DNA of 37,233 nucleotides from positions 1-37,233 of the forward strand of contig NZ_NHOU01000028.1 in assembly GCF_002179555.1 (NCBI RefSeq). Reading direction: 5' to 3'. Origin of the DNA: Salinicola salarius. Lineage in GTDB: Bacteria > Pseudomonadota > Gammaproteobacteria > Pseudomonadales > Halomonadaceae. The position numbers and the translations under genes are program-made. Every line of letters starts with the position of its first letter. Position 1 is the stretch's first letter. Positions 1-8,495 of this stretch are shown in pieces. Under the pieces are notes generated by a model. It was not told the origin of the DNA, made no database searches, and was given only the letters and a program-made list of their open reading frames with translations.

Positions 1-221
1 ACCGGCTTCACCGCCTTGCGTCAACCGATTTATTCAATCAAATCAAACGCTTGGCCTTCTTCTCCGCTGCCTCCAAAACCCTGTCTCGGCGTCAGCGGAT
101 GCGTACTTTACGGATCCGATGCCCGCTTGGCAAGCCCCTGACTCAAAAAAAGTGAAATCGATAACAATTACCTGACACGATAGGCTCAAAGCACGCCTCT
201 GACCGCGTCGTCAGCAGTGCC
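1..221. other. left-edge non-coding stretch, no gene called
   Basis: This stretch lies downstream of lutC. All three plus-strand frames stay open from the left edge for 46 to 60 codons, so the 3' end of a gene entering from outside cannot be excluded; one frame closes at a TGA at 153-155. No recognisable protein motif was seen. A weak CTGAC/GTCAG stem lies just after the lutC stop and a T-rich tract follows on the minus strand near 145-152, which could serve as a poor terminator. Confidence 0.4.
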
Positions 222-878
222 TCAAGCCTGGCGCAACAGCACGACGAGCTGCTTCGGCCCGTGCACGCCATAGACCAGCGTCTGCTCGATATCGGCCGTC
301 TTGCTCGGCCCCGAGATCAGCAGCGCATTGGTCGGCATCCGATCTGCCCAGCATTTGTCGCGCAGCACATCGAAGAAGGTGTCGTGAACATGGTCGGCAT
401 CCAATACCGCGATATGGAGCGGCGGCACCAGGCTCAACCGCCGCGGCTCGTCCGGTGTAGGCCATAGGAAGAGACTGCCGGTTTCGGCGATACCGCCCAG
501 AGTCGATGTCAGGCCCGCATCGACATCCTCGAACTGCTCCCGACTCCAGCTTTCAATATCCCGATCGGCGTCGACCACTTCGATGTCATGCGCCGCCAGC
601 GTTCCTCGAGCCTCGCTAGCCACGTCATGGAGACGCCCCAACGCCAGCGTTCCGACTCCTTTGTCGGCCAGGACCTGAACCAGAGCCCGAGCCCAGTCCG
701 CGCGGGACGTCCTCACCACCTCGCCTCGTACGGCCGTGATCATCGCTTCGAAACGCGCCAGCCGCTCTTCCCGGTTCCAGCCTCGCGCCGTCATGACGGC
801 AAAGTCGCTGGTCGGAACCGCAATATCGCCATCCAGGCGTTGGCGCAGGCGTTCGAGAATCGCTTCCCTTGCACTCAT
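222..878 (-). CDS. lutC: LutC/YkgG-family L-lactate utilization protein
   Basis: Third protein of the LutABC L-lactate oxidation complex, which oxidises L-lactate to pyruvate in the cytoplasm without the flavin enzyme LldD. It is 218 residues long and consists of a single LUD domain. The family signature LLISGPSKTADIEQTLVYG lies near the C terminus, preceded by the ETGSLFLW segment that LUD proteins share. The start was placed at MSAREAIL because its ATG overlaps the lutB stop as ATGA; a longer reading frame upstream is unsupported. The 4-bp overlap argues for translational coupling. No Fe-S motif is present, as expected for LutC. The family call is firm; lactate as substrate rests on family and operon. 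Confidence 0.93.
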   Translation of the reverse strand: MSAREAILERLRQRLDGDIAVPTSDFAVMTARGWNREERLARFEAMITAVRGEVVRTSRADWARALVQVLADKGVGTLALGRLHDVASEARGTLAAHDIEVVDADRDIESWSREQFEDVDAGLTSTLGGIAETGSLFLWPTPDEPRRLSLVPPLHIAVLDADHVHDTFFDVLRDKCWADRMPTNALLISGPSKTADIEQTLVYGVHGPKQLVVLLRQA

Positions 879-2362
879 GAGTCGCTCTCCGTTCGGCACC
901 GCTCTCGCATCATGCCATGCAGTGTCTTGCTCGCGGGTTTGGGCGCCACGCGATAGTCCGTCCATGGCGGCAGGTGGCCGGGAGATAGCCGGCGAAAGCG
1001 CCCGGCCACTCCCGTACCCAACCTCCAGAAAGCGGGATGCGTCGCTACCCACTGCCAGCTTTTCCAGGCCGCGACTTCTTTGGCATTACGCTTGACGCCG
1101 GCACCCGGCACGTTGCCTCGCCCCTCGCCAACGGACTCCTTGCGCAGCCGCACCAGCAGATCGGGAATCGGAATCTTGACCGGACAGACTTCGCCGCAGG
1201 CGCCACACAGACTGGACGCACTGGGTAGATCGCGCGTCGCATCCAGCCCCAGCAAGTGCGGCATCAGAATCTTGCCGATGGGCCCCGGATACGTCGTGCC
1301 GTAGGCGTGCCCGCCGACACGCGTGTAGACCGGACAATGATTCATGCAGGCACCGCAGCGGATGCAGCGCAGCGTATCGAGCAGTTCGTCGTCCTGATAG
1401 ATACGTGACCGGCCATTGTCGACCAGCACCAGATGGACCTCTCGCGGGCCGTCGTGCTCTTCGGTCCTGCGCGGCCCGGAGATCATGTTGAAGTAGGTCG
1501 TCACCGGCTGCCCGGTGGCAGAGCGCGTCAGCAAGGCATAGAGAGGCGCGACATCCTGCAGATGCTCGACGACTTTCTCGATCCCCGTCACCGCGATATG
1601 CACCGGCGGCACCGTGGTGGTCAGCCGCCCATTGCCCTCGTTTTCCACCAGGCAAAGCGTGCCGGTCTCTGCCACCGCAAAATTGACACCGGAAAGCCCC
1701 ACGTCCGCGGTCAGGAAGCGTTCTCTGAGCTGAGCCCTCGCTGCCGCCGTCAGCGTATCGGCATCCAGCGTTCGCGCGATGCCGGTCTTGTCATGCATGA
1801 GATCGGCGATCTCGCCGGTATTCTTGTGGATCGCCGGCATGATGATGTGCGACGGCGTCTCGTGGGCCATCTGTACCAGGTATTCACCGAGATCCGACTC
1901 CAGCGCCTCGATGCCCGCCGCTTCGAGATGCGCATTCAGATGCATCTCCTCGGAAACCATCGACTTGCCCTTGATCATCCGCCTGGCGCCCCGCGATTCG
2001 CAGAGCTTTCGAATGATGCGACAGGCCTCGTCGCCATTTTCTGCCCAGTGAACCTGGATACCGTTGGCCTGACAGTTGCGTTCGAGCTGCTCGAGCAGAT
2101 CCGGCAGCTTGGCCAGCGCTCGGGCTCGCACGTTGGCGCCCAGCTGACGCAGCGTCTCGAGATCCCATTCGGCAAAGACATCCCGACGCTTGCGCATCAG
2201 CCCATCCATTGCGCTGCGAAAGTTGCCTCGGATCTGCGGATTGTTGAGCGCATCGTGCGCCTGCGCATGGAAATGCCGCGGGTCGAACGTCTGGACCTCC
2301 GGCGTCGCCGCCCCGCCCTGAAGCGTTTCTTTGGGGGATTTGGCCGTCGAAGGCGTATTCAT
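875..2362 (-). CDS. lutB: LutB iron-sulfur L-lactate dehydrogenase subunit
   Basis: Central Fe-S subunit of the LutABC lactate-oxidising complex. It has 495 residues: an N-terminal LUD domain (about 70-310, with the conserved AETGTLCLVENEGNGR and SGPRRT segments) followed by a ferredoxin-like part with two clusters, CIRCGACMNHCP near 333-344 and CGACGEVCP near 386-394. A C-terminal DUF3390-like tail follows. The start MNTPST was chosen because its ATG overlaps the lutA stop as ATGA; an upstream in-frame ATG at 2377 would lie inside lutA. The length fits the family (about 470-490). It sits between lutA and lutC in one transcription unit. Confidence 0.95.
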   Translation of the reverse strand: MNTPSTAKSPKETLQGGAATPEVQTFDPRHFHAQAHDALNNPQIRGNFRSAMDGLMRKRRDVFAEWDLETLRQLGANVRARALAKLPDLLEQLERNCQANGIQVHWAENGDEACRIIRKLCESRGARRMIKGKSMVSEEMHLNAHLEAAGIEALESDLGEYLVQMAHETPSHIIMPAIHKNTGEIADLMHDKTGIARTLDADTLTAAARAQLRERFLTADVGLSGVNFAVAETGTLCLVENEGNGRLTTTVPPVHIAVTGIEKVVEHLQDVAPLYALLTRSATGQPVTTYFNMISGPRRTEEHDGPREVHLVLVDNGRSRIYQDDELLDTLRCIRCGACMNHCPVYTRVGGHAYGTTYPGPIGKILMPHLLGLDATRDLPSASSLCGACGEVCPVKIPIPDLLVRLRKESVGEGRGNVPGAGVKRNAKEVAAWKSWQWVATHPAFWRLGTGVAGRFRRLSPGHLPPWTDYRVAPKPASKTLHGMMRERCRTESDS

Positions 2363-3114
2363 GCCGTGCGCCTCCATAGATAGCTGGCGATATGCTCGCC
2401 ACGCAGCGCGCGCCGTTCATGCTGGAGATGACCATCGATATTCATCAGACAGCCGCAATCGGACGTCACGAAGTGCTCCGCCTCCGCGGCTTCGAGCGCC
2501 GCACCTTTGTCGGCCACCATCGCCGCGGAAACTTCCGGGTGACGCACGGCAAAGGTGCCGCCGAACCCACAGCATTCCGCGGCGCGCGCCTGCTCGACCA
2601 GCGTCACATTACTCAGTTGCTGAAGTAGCTGCGGCCCCGTCTCCGCCAGCCCCATCTCCCGCCGAGCGCTGCACGACGTATGCATCGCCAGTCGCTGCGG
2701 TTCTCCCCGGTCGACCAGCCGCACGTGGCAGACATGGACCAGGAATTCGGTCAGTTCGAAGACTCGCGACGCTACCGCTTCTGCCTGCGCTTGGCGTTCG
2801 CTATCCGCAAAGAGCTGAGCGTAGTGCGTGCGCATCATTCCGCCGCAGGAGCCCGACGGCACGATGATCGGCCACGGTTCCGGGAACAGATCGAGTTGCG
2901 CGGCAGCGACGGCACGCGCTTCGTCATGATAGCCGGACGTGTAGGCGGGCTGACCGCAGCAGGTCTGATCGTCCGGGTAGATGACCTCGACTCCCTCCCG
3001 CTCGAGCAGGTGAACGACATCCATCCCCGCCTCGGGATAGAAGAGATCGATCAGACAGGTGCCGAACAGATAAACCTTCTCGGGCTTGGCGGGATAGAGC
3101 TTGACTGGCGTCAT
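2359..3114 (-). CDS. lutA: LutA/YkgE CCG-domain L-lactate oxidation subunit
   Basis: First gene of the lutABC operon. The protein has 251 residues and two cysteine-rich CCG repeats of the type found in heterodisulfide-reductase and glycolate-oxidase subunits: CCGQPAYTSGYHDEA near 52-66 and CCGFGG near 181-186. SGSCGGM (near 87) and TSDCGC (near 217) supply further cysteines. In this family these bind Fe-S clusters and pass electrons toward quinone. The start MTPVKLYP was preferred over an upstream in-frame ATG (3159) because an AGGA lies about 8 bases ahead of it. A candidate GntR-type operator lies about 64 bases upstream. No lactate permease gene is visible in the window. Confidence 0.94.
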   Translation of the reverse strand: MTPVKLYPAKPEKVYLFGTCLIDLFYPEAGMDVVHLLEREGVEVIYPDDQTCCGQPAYTSGYHDEARAVAAAQLDLFPEPWPIIVPSGSCGGMMRTHYAQLFADSERQAQAEAVASRVFELTEFLVHVCHVRLVDRGEPQRLAMHTSCSARREMGLAETGPQLLQQLSNVTLVEQARAAECCGFGGTFAVRHPEVSAAMVADKGAALEAAEAEHFVTSDCGCLMNIDGHLQHERRALRGEHIASYLWRRTA

Positions 3115-3177
3115 GTCATGGTCCTGGTTCGTCGGGATTCTGCCGTGGGCGCTGGACAACGCCTTCGCAAGCCCGCT

Positions 3178-3190
3178 TTGGTTTTACCAA
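3178..3190. promoter_or_regulatory. candidate LldR/LutR operator 1
   Basis: Perfect inverted repeat TTGGT-TTT-ACCAA, about 64 bases upstream of lutA. The core matches the TTGGT-N3-ACCAA pattern known for PdhR/LldR members of the FadR subfamily. A second copy lies in front of the regulator gene. The position fits repression of lutABC relieved by lactate. Confidence 0.72.
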
Positions 3191-3318
3191 TTGACACTTT
3201 AATTTCATCCCATTATTACCGCTCAGAAATGAGGGTCAAACGAAAGCCCGCGAATTCCCGCTCCACGCCCTTATACTTTGGTTTATCTGCCGTTAGAAAG
3301 CGCATTTCTCTGACCGGA

Positions 3319-3333
3319 CATCTTTGAAAGATG
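3319..3333. promoter_or_regulatory. 15-bp palindrome in the lut intergenic region
   Basis: CATCTTT-G-AAAGATG is a perfect dyad with 7-bp arms. It lies 7 bases left of the second TTGGT/ACCAA operator and about 50 bases upstream of the regulator gene. Its sequence differs from the LldR-type sites, so it could bind another regulator. Function unknown. Confidence 0.4.
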
Positions 3334-3340
3334 CCAGAAT

Positions 3341-3355
3341 ATTGGTAAAACCAAT
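3341..3355. promoter_or_regulatory. candidate LldR/LutR operator 2
   Basis: Perfect inverted repeat ATTGGT-AAA-ACCAAT, ending 27 bases before the GTG start of the GntR regulator. It shares the TTGGT-N3-ACCAA core with the site near lutA. The location suggests autoregulation in addition to control of lutABC. Confidence 0.75.
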
Positions 3356-3382
3356 TTCAAACTACCACCAGGAGTCCGACCA

Positions 3383-4171
3383 GTGGCCTACCCCTCCGTC
3401 AGACAACCTCGCTTGGCCGACGTCATTACCGAACGCCTCGAGGCAATGATCCTCGAGGGCAGCCTCAAGCCCGGCCATCGCCTGCCGGCCGAACGAGAGC
3501 TGGCCGAGCGCTTTGGCGTTTCCCGCCCCTCGTTGCGCGAGGCCATCCAGAAGCTGGCCGCTCGCGGCCTTCTGACCAGTCGGCAGGGTGGCGGTACCTA
3601 TGTCAGCGAACGTCTCGCCGACAGTTATGGCGACCCCATGCTGGAGATGCTGTCACGCCACGAGGAGTTTCATCTGGACGTGCTGGAATTCCGCGACGCC
3701 ATGGAAGGAATTACCGCCTACCACGCGGCGATGCGGGCGACACCAGCAGACAAGGAGATGCTGCAACGGCGATTCGAGGCACTGGATAGAAGCTACAAGG
3801 ACCCTGACCAGCAGAGCGATCCGCTACGCGAAGCCAAGGCCGACGCCGCCTTTCATCTGGCCATTGCCGAGGCGGCGCACAATGTCCTGATGCTGCACAC
3901 CATCCGCGGTCTCTTTCACCTGCTGGAGAAGAGCATCGTGGCCAACCTCGCGCATCTGTTCGAGCGCCCCAACGCCCGCGAACGACTGATGGCACAGCAC
4001 CGCGCCCTGCTCGAGGCAATTCTGGAAGGCCGCGCCGAGGACGCCCGCACACTGGCGCACGAGCATCTCGACTACGTCAAGGCGGGACTGATGGACCTGC
4101 AGCGCGCCGAATCTCGAGCCCGGCGCGCCGAAAGGCGATCGCAGTTGCTGAACGACCGCCGCGATAGTTGA
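3383..4171 (+). CDS. lldR: GntR/FadR-family regulator of the lactate operon
   Basis: Likely lactate-responsive repressor, divergent from lutABC. It has 262 residues: an N-terminal winged helix-turn-helix (about 9-74, including LKPGHRLPAERELAERFGVS and RPSLREAIQKL) and a C-terminal FCD ligand domain (about 90-230). In that domain the AFHLAIAEAAHN segment carries the His and Asn typical of the FCD metal/ligand site. The start codon is GTG, chosen because CCAGGAG lies 8 bases ahead and because the protein opens in the usual FadR manner. Both predicted operators lie in the shared 268-base intergenic region. LldR is the closest named relative; PdhR-like alternatives cannot be excluded without ligand data. 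Confidence 0.88.
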   Translation: MAYPSVRQPRLADVITERLEAMILEGSLKPGHRLPAERELAERFGVSRPSLREAIQKLAARGLLTSRQGGGTYVSERLADSYGDPMLEMLSRHEEFHLDVLEFRDAMEGITAYHAAMRATPADKEMLQRRFEALDRSYKDPDQQSDPLREAKADAAFHLAIAEAAHNVLMLHTIRGLFHLLEKSIVANLAHLFERPNARERLMAQHRALLEAILEGRAEDARTLAHEHLDYVKAGLMDLQRAESRARRAERRSQLLNDRRDS

Positions 4172-4705
4172 TCACTCGCCGGTCAGATGCTGATCCTTCA
4201 GCTTGACGTAGTTGGCGGCAGAGTAGGCGAAGAACTCCCGCTCCGCAGGCTTGAGTTCACGTAGCGGCTTGGCGGGGTTACCGGCATAGACATAGCCGCT
4301 CTCCAGGACCTTGCCGGGTGGCACCATGGCGCCGGCAGCGATGATCACCTCGTCTTCGACCACGACCCCATCCAGCACGACGGCGCCCATCCCGACCAGC
4401 ACGCGGTTACCGATTTTGCAGCCATGCAGCGTGGCCTGGTGGCCGATCGTGACCTCGTCCCCGATCACCAGGGGCTGACCGCCCGGGTTGTAGTCGCTGG
4501 CGTGGGTGCAGTGCAGTACGCAGCCGTCCTGCACGCTGGTTCGTGCGCCGATACGAATGCGGTGCACATCGCCGCGAATGACCGCCATCGGCCATACCGA
4601 GCAGTCATCGCCCAGCGCGACGTCACCCAGCACGACGCAGGTGTCATCGATGAACACCCGCTCGCCAAGGCTGGGCGTGACACCCTGAAACGTTCGAATT
4701 GCCAT
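4172..4705 (-). CDS. gamma-carbonic anhydrase family protein (YrdA/PaaY-like)
   Basis: A left-handed beta-helix hexapeptide-repeat protein of 177 residues. Repeats run from about residue 15 to 140. The three zinc-ligand histidine positions of the family are present in RGDVHRIRIG, GHQATLHGC and the intervening HC/TH region. Bacterial YrdA/PaaY/CaiE relatives often lack the acidic loop of the Cam-type enzyme, so carbonic anhydrase activity is uncertain. The ATG at 4705 was chosen because AGGAG sits 8 bases ahead; an in-frame GTG nine bases further upstream overlaps that ribosome site. The stop abuts the stop of the convergent GntR gene with no gap. It follows the symporter gene by 52 bases on the same strand, so co-transcription is possible. 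Confidence 0.88.
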   Translation of the reverse strand: MAIRTFQGVTPSLGERVFIDDTCVVLGDVALGDDCSVWPMAVIRGDVHRIRIGARTSVQDGCVLHCTHASDYNPGGQPLVIGDEVTIGHQATLHGCKIGNRVLVGMGAVVLDGVVVEDEVIIAAGAMVPPGKVLESGYVYAGNPAKPLRELKPAEREFFAYSAANYVKLKDQHLTGE

Positions 4706-4757
4706 GGTTTTCACTCCTGTCGCTATCCAGAATACGTCGGACTATCGGAAGCATTGT

Positions 4758-6101
4758 CTACATCAGGCTCGTCACCAGCACGACAGCGGTCAGCGGAATC
4801 GACACGTAGCGCACCAGCCCCAACCACAGACGAAAAGCGCCGGGGCCGACGCCCAGCGCTGCCACGGCAGCCTCCCGGGACATTTTCCACGCCGCGAAGA
4901 TGGCAATCAGCAGGCCGCCGACCGGCAGGAAGATATCCGGCGGTATGGTCGACACCAGTGCGAAGAAGTTCATCTCCCCGATCCAGTGCACATCCGCCAG
5001 CGTAGAGAATGACAACACCGACAACAGCCCCGTCAACCACACCAGCACCCCGATCAGGATAGCAGCCCGGCTACGCCGCCATCCGGCCCCGACGAGCATC
5101 GACACCATCGGCTCGGCCAGATTGATCGAGGAGGTCCAGGTCGCGACGAGCAGCAACAGAAAGAAGGCACCCAGCCAGACCTGCCCGCCGGGCAGTTCGC
5201 TGAAGGCGATCGGCAGCGTGACGAACATCAGCCCCGCCCCCTCGGCGGGATCGAGACCATGGGTGAAAACGATGGAAAAGATCGCGATGCCGGAAAGCAG
5301 CGCCACCGTAATATCGAGCACCGCCACGCCGAAGACCGCCCTCGGCAGGCTCTGCTCATCGGGCATGTAGGCGCCATACGCCATCAACGCGCAGGCCCCC
5401 ACGGCCAGGGTGAAAAAGGCGTGCCCCATGGCGTTGAGCACCACGCCCCAGGTAATCGCGGACACATCGGGGGTGAACAGCCAGTGCATGGCGGCGCCGA
5501 AGCCGGAGGTCGTCACCGCGTAGCCCCCCAGCACGATCAGGATGCCGTAGAGCAGCGGCATCATCATATTGTTGAGCTTCTCGATACCGTTGGCGATGCC
5601 GGCCGCCACCACCGACATCGTCAGCAGCATGAACAAGGTATGGTTGAAGGTCATGCGCAGCGGGTCGGCCAGAAACGCATCGAAGCTCGCACCGATCTCC
5701 TGAGGCGAACGATTCACGAAACTGCCGTTCACGGCACTCACCAGATACTCGATCGACCAGCCGGAAACGACCGAGTAGAACGACAGGATGAAGAAGACGG
5801 TGATCGCGCCGAACAGCCCCAGCCATTTCCAGTGGAGGCTGACATCGGCCTCGTCTGCCAGAAAAGCCAGCGCCTGCATCGGGCTGCGGCGACCGGCGCG
5901 CCCGATCATGATCTCCGCCATCATCATCGGCAGCCCCAGCAGCAACACGAAGACGACGTAAAGGAGCAGGAAGGCCGAGCCCCCGTTCTCGCCGGTCATG
6001 TAAGGGAAGCGCCAGATGTTGCCCAGGCCGACGGCAGCACCGGTGACCGCCAGAATAAAGGCGCGGCGGGACTGCCAGCGCTCCAGAGTTTCACTCATCA
6101 T
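4758..6101 (-). CDS. sodium-dependent transporter of the neurotransmitter:sodium symporter (NSS/SNF) family
   Basis: Inner-membrane Na+-coupled importer, usually for amino acids or related solutes, with the LeuT fold. It has 447 residues and about 11-12 hydrophobic spans. The TM1 signature AAVGLGNIWRFPYMTGENGG, which forms the Na+ and substrate sites in LeuT relatives, lies near residues 21-41. The substrate cannot be read from sequence. The start is a tandem ATG-ATG; AGGT lies a few bases upstream of the first. It is divergent from prlC across 275 bases and followed on the same strand by the gamma-carbonic-anhydrase-like gene. Confidence 0.93.
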   Translation of the reverse strand: MMSETLERWQSRRAFILAVTGAAVGLGNIWRFPYMTGENGGSAFLLLYVVFVLLLGLPMMMAEIMIGRAGRRSPMQALAFLADEADVSLHWKWLGLFGAITVFFILSFYSVVSGWSIEYLVSAVNGSFVNRSPQEIGASFDAFLADPLRMTFNHTLFMLLTMSVVAAGIANGIEKLNNMMMPLLYGILIVLGGYAVTTSGFGAAMHWLFTPDVSAITWGVVLNAMGHAFFTLAVGACALMAYGAYMPDEQSLPRAVFGVAVLDITVALLSGIAIFSIVFTHGLDPAEGAGLMFVTLPIAFSELPGGQVWLGAFFLLLLVATWTSSINLAEPMVSMLVGAGWRRSRAAILIGVLVWLTGLLSVLSFSTLADVHWIGEMNFFALVSTIPPDIFLPVGGLLIAIFAAWKMSREAAVAALGVGPGAFRLWLGLVRYVSIPLTAVVLVTSLM

Positions 6102-6315
6102 TCGAGACCTATGTCTGACGGTTGCGGCCGATGTCGGCAGGCCATGATGCCATGCGACGATAACGAAAACGCGAAGAGCCTATCAGGCACCTGGCGGAGC
6201 GCCAATCTCGAGCGTGCCGACGCTTTCGCCCCGCGTATTCTGGCCGGAACCCGGAATGAACATGCGTGTGGGTACCCGGGATCGATCTGGACCGTAACCC
6301 GAGCAGGGCTTCGGA

Positions 6316-6343
6316 TTGAAAGCGGTGCCGGCTCCCCCCATAT
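6316..6343 (+). promoter_or_regulatory. sigma-32 (heat-shock) type promoter of prlC
   Basis: TTGAAA at 6316-6321 and CCCCATAT at 6336-6343 are separated by exactly 14 bases. This matches the known RpoH pattern CTTGAAA-N13-15-CCCCATNT. It ends 33 bases before the prlC start. The E. coli/Salmonella homologue opdA (prlC) is known to be a heat-shock gene, which supports the call. Confidence 0.78.
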
Positions 6344-6376
6344 AGGATGAAACCGATCCCATCGTCCGAGGTGACC

Positions 6377-8428
6377 ATGTCGAATAACCCGCTGCTCGAG
6401 CATCATACCCTGCCGCCGTTCGAGGCGATTCGCCCCGAACACGTCGTTCCGGCCATCGAGAAGATCATTGCCGACAACCGTCAGGCCACGGAGGCGCTCG
6501 CCCAGCAGCAGGACGTGAGCTGGCAGACGCTCGCCGCGCCGCTGGAAGCGCTCGAAGATCGCCTCTCCCAGGCCTGGTCGCCGGTTTCGCATCTCAACTC
6601 GACGATGAACAACGATGCCCTGCGCGAAGCCTACCAGCAGTGTCTCGCCATGCTGTCCGAGTACAGCACCTGGGTCGGCCAGAACACCGCGCTGTTCAAG
6701 GCTTTCGAACGCCTGCGGGAAAGCGACGAGTACGCCGCGCTCGATACCGCCCAGCGCAAGGCGATCGACAATACGCTGCGCAACTTCCGCCTGGCAGGCG
6801 TCGATCTGCCGGCCGAGAAGAAAAAGCGCTACGGCGAGATCCAGGCTCGCCTGTCGGAACTGGGCAACACCTTCTCCAACCAATTGCTCGACGCGACGCA
6901 GTCCTGGCAGCTGGACCTGGACGATGCCGAGCGCCTGAGCGGCTTGCCGGAAAGCGCCCTCGAAACGCTCAAGGCGAATGCCGAAGCCAAAGGCAAGACC
7001 GGCTACCGGATTACCCTCGACGTGCCCAGCTTCCTGCCGGTCATGACCTTCGCCGAAGATCGCGAGCTGCGTCGCGAGGTCTATACCGCCTACGTCACTC
7101 GCGCTTCCGACCAGGGGCCCAAGGCCGGCGAGAACGACAACGCCCCGGTCATCGAGGAAACGCTGGCACTGCGCCAGGAACTGGCGAAGCTGCTCGGCTT
7201 CGATACCTACGCCGACTACTCTCTGGCCACCAAGATGGCCGAAACGCCCGAACAGGTGCTGGGGTTCCTCGACGACCTCGCCGAACGTGCGCACCCACAG
7301 GCCCAGCGCGAGTTCAACGAACTCGAAGCCTTCGCCAAGGAAACCCTCGGCCTCGACTCGCTGAACCCCTGGGATACCGGCTTTGCCAGCGAAAAACTCC
7401 GGCAGTCGCGATACGACATCTCCCAGGAGCAGCTGCGCCCCTACTTCCCCGCCCCGCGCGCCGTCGAAGGGCTGTTCCGCGTTACCGAAAAGCTCTACGG
7501 CATCCGCATGGCGGAAAATCCGGAAGCGCCGCGCTATCACCCCGACGTGCAGTACTTCGACGTGCTCGACGGCGATCGCCCCATCGCCGGTTTCTATCTG
7601 GATCTCTACGCCCGGGAAGGCAAGCGTGGCGGCGCCTGGATGGATGTCTGCCGGACTCGCCTGCAGCGCGAGAATGGCGAGCTGCAGTTGCCGGTCGCCT
7701 ATCTGACCTGCAACTTCACGCCTCCGGTCGCCGGCAAGCCGGCGCTGCTGACGCATGATGAAGTGCTGACGCTGTTCCACGAATTCGGCCACGGCCTGCA
7801 TCACATGCTGACGCAGCAGACGGTCGCCGACGTTTCCGGCATCAGCGGCGTCGCCTGGGACGCCGTCGAGCTGCCGAGCCAGTTCATGGAAAACTTCTGC
7901 TGGGAGCGAGAGGGCCTCGACCTGATTGCCGGTCACGTCGATACCGGCGAAAAGCTGCCGGACGACCTGCTGAACAAGCTGCAGGCCGCGCGCAATTTCC
8001 AGTCGGCGATGCAGATGATGCGTCAGCTGGAGTTCTCGCTGTTCGATTTCCGCTTGCACCACGAGTGCCAGAAGCCGACTGCGGCGGACGTTCAAGCGTT
8101 GCTCGACGACGTACGCGCCAAGGCCTCGGTCGTACCCACCGTCGACTTCAACCGTTTCCAGAACGGCTTCGCGCACATCTTCGCCGGGGGGTACGCCGCC
8201 GGTTACTACAGCTACAAATGGGCCGAAGTGCTCTCCGCGGATGCCTACAGCGCCTTCGAGGAAGCCGGCATCTTCGATCCCGAAACCGGCCGTCGTTTCC
8301 GCGAGACGATTCTGGAACAGGGCGGTTCGCGGGAAGCCGCGGAACTGTTCGAAGCCTTCCGCGGCCGCGAGCCGAGCATCGATCCGCTGCTGCGCCATGC
8401 CGGTATCGAACCCCGGAACGCGGCATGA
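6377..8428 (+). CDS. prlC: oligopeptidase A (M3 family zinc metallopeptidase)
   Basis: Cytoplasmic thimet-type peptidase that degrades short peptides, including cleaved signal peptides. It has 683 residues, close to the E. coli enzyme. The zinc motif HEFGH lies at residues 468-472 and continues as GLHHML; the third ligand is expected in the DAVELPSQFMEN segment about 25 residues later. The conserved C-terminal YAAGYYSYKWAEVLSADAYS block is present. MSNNPLLEHH was taken as the start because GAGGTGACC precedes it and because family members begin at this point; the frame extends ten codons further upstream without support. A sigma-32 type promoter lies just upstream. yheV follows 67 bases downstream. 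Confidence 0.97.
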   Translation: MSNNPLLEHHTLPPFEAIRPEHVVPAIEKIIADNRQATEALAQQQDVSWQTLAAPLEALEDRLSQAWSPVSHLNSTMNNDALREAYQQCLAMLSEYSTWVGQNTALFKAFERLRESDEYAALDTAQRKAIDNTLRNFRLAGVDLPAEKKKRYGEIQARLSELGNTFSNQLLDATQSWQLDLDDAERLSGLPESALETLKANAEAKGKTGYRITLDVPSFLPVMTFAEDRELRREVYTAYVTRASDQGPKAGENDNAPVIEETLALRQELAKLLGFDTYADYSLATKMAETPEQVLGFLDDLAERAHPQAQREFNELEAFAKETLGLDSLNPWDTGFASEKLRQSRYDISQEQLRPYFPAPRAVEGLFRVTEKLYGIRMAENPEAPRYHPDVQYFDVLDGDRPIAGFYLDLYAREGKRGGAWMDVCRTRLQRENGELQLPVAYLTCNFTPPVAGKPALLTHDEVLTLFHEFGHGLHHMLTQQTVADVSGISGVAWDAVELPSQFMENFCWEREGLDLIAGHVDTGEKLPDDLLNKLQAARNFQSAMQMMRQLEFSLFDFRLHHECQKPTAADVQALLDDVRAKASVVPTVDFNRFQNGFAHIFAGGYAAGYYSYKWAEVLSADAYSAFEEAGIFDPETGRRFRETILEQGGSREAAELFEAFRGREPSIDPLLRHAGIEPRNAA

Positions 8429-8454
8429 TCGCCGGTTTCATCAATGAGCCGAGT

Positions 8455-8472
8455 GGACGCCTGCGGGCGTCC
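8455..8472 (+). other. stem-loop between prlC and yheV
   Basis: GGACGCC-TGCG-GGCGTCC forms a perfect 7-bp stem with a 4-base loop in the 67-base gap. It has no T-run, so it is more likely an mRNA stabiliser or attenuator between the two cistrons than a full terminator. Confidence 0.4.
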
Positions 8473-8495
8473 GCTCAACGATTGCGAGGTAACGC

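Noticed and set aside
6098-8398. A 766-codon minus-strand open frame opposite prlC
   Set aside because: It is a frame shadow of prlC, with low-complexity composition and no motif; prlC has the HEFGH site and a promoter.
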